Below are positions 6,312 to 7,175 of a stretch of 7,175 bases of DNA, one piece after another. The stretch covers positions 1 through 7,175 of the forward strand of contig JACJXJ010000031.1 of assembly GCA_020636695.1 (NCBI GenBank), read 5' to 3'. The notes beneath the pieces were generated by a model. It was not told the origin of the DNA and ran no database searches. It saw nothing but the letters and a program-made list of their open reading frames with translations. The translations under genes and the position numbers were made by a program. Each line of letters starts with the position of its first letter. Positions within the stretch are counted from its first letter, which is position 1. This DNA comes from Prevotellaceae bacterium (lineage in GTDB: Bacteria; Bacteroidota; Bacteroidia; Bacteroidales; Paludibacteraceae).

Positions 6312-6315
6312 TATA

Positions 6316-6762
6316 TTACAATTTTACGACACTTCCACCAGCTGCAACGATAGCGTCTTCAGCAGCTTTAGAAAATGCATGTGCTTCTACTTCTAATTTA
6401 GCCGTTAATGAACCTTTAGCTAAAATTTTAACTAATTGACTTTTTGTTATAAAGCCAGCTTGGATTAAAGCCGCTAAATCGATTTTAGTAGCTTTAGTAG
6501 CTTCAGCTAATGTTTGAAGTGTATCCAAATTAATAGCTTTGTACTCTACACGATTAATATTGTTAAAACCAAACTTAGGCAAACGACGTTGCAAAGGCAT
6601 CTGACCGCCTTCGAAACCAATTTTACGTGAGTAACCAGAACGCGATTTTGCGCCCTTGTGACCACGTGTAGAAGTACCGCCTTTACCAGAACCAGTACCA
6701 CGACCTAAACGTTTATTGGTTTTTACAGAACCCATTGCGGGTGTAATGTTACTTAAATTCAT
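6316..6762 (-). CDS. rplO: 50S ribosomal protein L15
   Basis: A 148-residue L15 (uL15), a late-assembling 50S protein with a long glycine- and arginine-rich N-terminal extension that penetrates 23S rRNA. The start MNLSNITPAMGSVKTNKRLG is followed by the family signature: a GRGTGSGKGGTSTRGHKGAK run (20-39), then SRKIGFEGGQMPLQRRLPKF (45-64). The globular C-terminal domain (about 70-148) includes the EYKAINLDTLQTLAEAT region and ends AIVAAGGSVVKL. It precedes secY by 4 bases, the usual rplO-secY pairing of the spc operon, and follows rpmD by 33 bases, the largest gap in this part of the operon. Confidence 0.99.
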   Translation of the reverse strand: MNLSNITPAMGSVKTNKRLGRGTGSGKGGTSTRGHKGAKSRSGYSRKIGFEGGQMPLQRRLPKFGFNNINRVEYKAINLDTLQTLAEATKATKIDLAALIQAGFITKSQLVKILAKGSLTAKLEVEAHAFSKAAEDAIVAAGGSVVKL

Positions 6763-6795
6763 ATCTTTTTTTGTTTAAAGATTTTACCAATGTTA

Positions 6796-6972
6796 TTAGT
6801 CTACTATTTTTACCAAGTGTTTCACTTTTTCCACCATTCCTAAGATAGAAGGTGTAGCTTCGTGTTCAACTACGGCATTCATCTTTTTTAATCCAAGTGC
6901 ATCTAAAGTCAATTTTTGAACTTTAGGACATTTGATTCTGCTTTTTACTTGTTGAATTTTTATTGTTGCCAT
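6796..6972 (-). CDS. rpmD: 50S ribosomal protein L30
   Basis: A 58-residue L30 (uL30), a small 50S protein; E. coli L30 is 59 residues. The translation starts MATIKIQQVKSRIKCPK, continues with TLDALGLKKMNAVVEHE (22-38), and ends SILGMVEKVKHLVKIVD. It has the family's beta-alpha-beta layout and the conserved LGL-K-N/M turn. The expected motif near the end (GM-KV-HLV) is intact. Position between rpsE (12-base gap) and rplO is the standard spc-operon order. The ATG at 6972-6970 is the only start that gives the family N-terminus. Confidence 0.97.
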   Translation of the reverse strand: MATIKIQQVKSRIKCPKVQKLTLDALGLKKMNAVVEHEATPSILGMVEKVKHLVKIVD

Positions 6973-6984
6973 AATTATCTAGTT

Positions 6985-7175
6985 TTAACCTTTAAACACT
7001 TTTTCCATAGAAACACCTCTGTTCTGTGCTACAGTATAAGCATCACGCAATTCGCCTAAAGCAGAAAATGTTGCTTTTACCAAGTTGTGAGGGTTAGAAG
7101 AACCTTTTGACTTAGCCAAAACGTCTGTTACACCAACACTTTCAAGCACAGCACGCATAGCACCACCAGCTTTAA
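6985..7175 (-). CDS. rpsE: 30S ribosomal protein S5, C-terminal part (5' end outside window)
   Basis: The frame is open to the right edge, so only the last 62 codons of S5 (uS5) are present. The visible part begins KAGGAMRAVLESVGVTDVLA and continues with the strongly conserved KSKGSSNPHNLVKATFSAL, ending in a Bacteroidota-style tail RGVSMEKVFKG. This is the C-terminal domain of S5, which helps form the mRNA entry tunnel of the 30S subunit and takes part in translational accuracy. The N-terminal double-stranded RNA binding domain must lie beyond position 7175. It is followed by rpmD after 12 bases and is the first visible gene of the operon. Confidence 0.98.
   Translation of the reverse strand, partial: KAGGAMRAVLESVGVTDVLAKSKGSSNPHNLVKATFSALGELRDAYTVAQNRGVSMEKVFKG

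Noticed and set aside
6763..6795. Possible internal promoter in the 33-base gap between rpmD and rplO
   Set aside because: The gap has T-runs and A/T-rich sequence but no TAnnTTTG element on the minus strand, and no convincing hairpin.

Overview
This window is a conserved housekeeping locus from a member of the Bacteroidota, most likely order Bacteroidales. Three things support that placement: the gene order of the ribosomal protein cluster (secY-map-infA-rpmJ with no adk), zinc-ligand-free forms of S4 and L36 together with a TamB-type C-terminus of Bacteroidota style, and start codons preceded by A/T-rich sequence without Shine-Dalgarno motifs. A perfect match to the Bacteroides-type -7 promoter element (TAnnTTTG) also lies upstream of the DUF721 gene. 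I cannot name the genus from the sequence alone.

Layout. From the right edge to about position 889, all genes lie on the minus strand and form one tightly packed operon, the distal part of the spc operon fused to the alpha operon. In transcription order they are rpsE (C-terminal 62 codons only), rpmD, rplO, secY, map, infA, rpmJ, rpsM, rpsK, rpsD, rpoA and rplQ. Gaps between genes are only 4 to 33 bases. An intrinsic terminator at 839-870 closes the operon. Next, still on the minus strand, is a small independent gene for a DUF721 (DciA-like) protein (480-776), with its own candidate promoter just after the terminator. On the left edge, the 3' end of a plus-strand tamB-like gene (1-441) converges on the DUF721 gene. 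The two share a perfect 17-bp inverted repeat (441-480) that touches both stop codons and probably terminates transcription in both directions.

Function. The operon supplies ribosomal subunit proteins (S5, L30, L15, L36, S13, S11, S4, L17), initiation factor IF-1, the alpha subunit of RNA polymerase, the SecY translocon channel and methionine aminopeptidase. This links making the ribosome, transcription, nascent-chain N-terminal processing and protein export. The two genes outside the operon concern DNA replication (the DUF721 family includes the helicase operator DciA) and envelope biogenesis (TamB).

No mobile element, CRISPR array, tRNA, rRNA or evidence of horizontal transfer was seen, and no stretch over 300 bases lacks a gene. 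I found no convincing undescribed system. The points worth a second look are small: the shared terminator, the zinc-free ribosomal proteins, lineage-specific protein tails, a Lys at a functionally important SecY position, and the lack of room for an E. coli-style S4 control leader.
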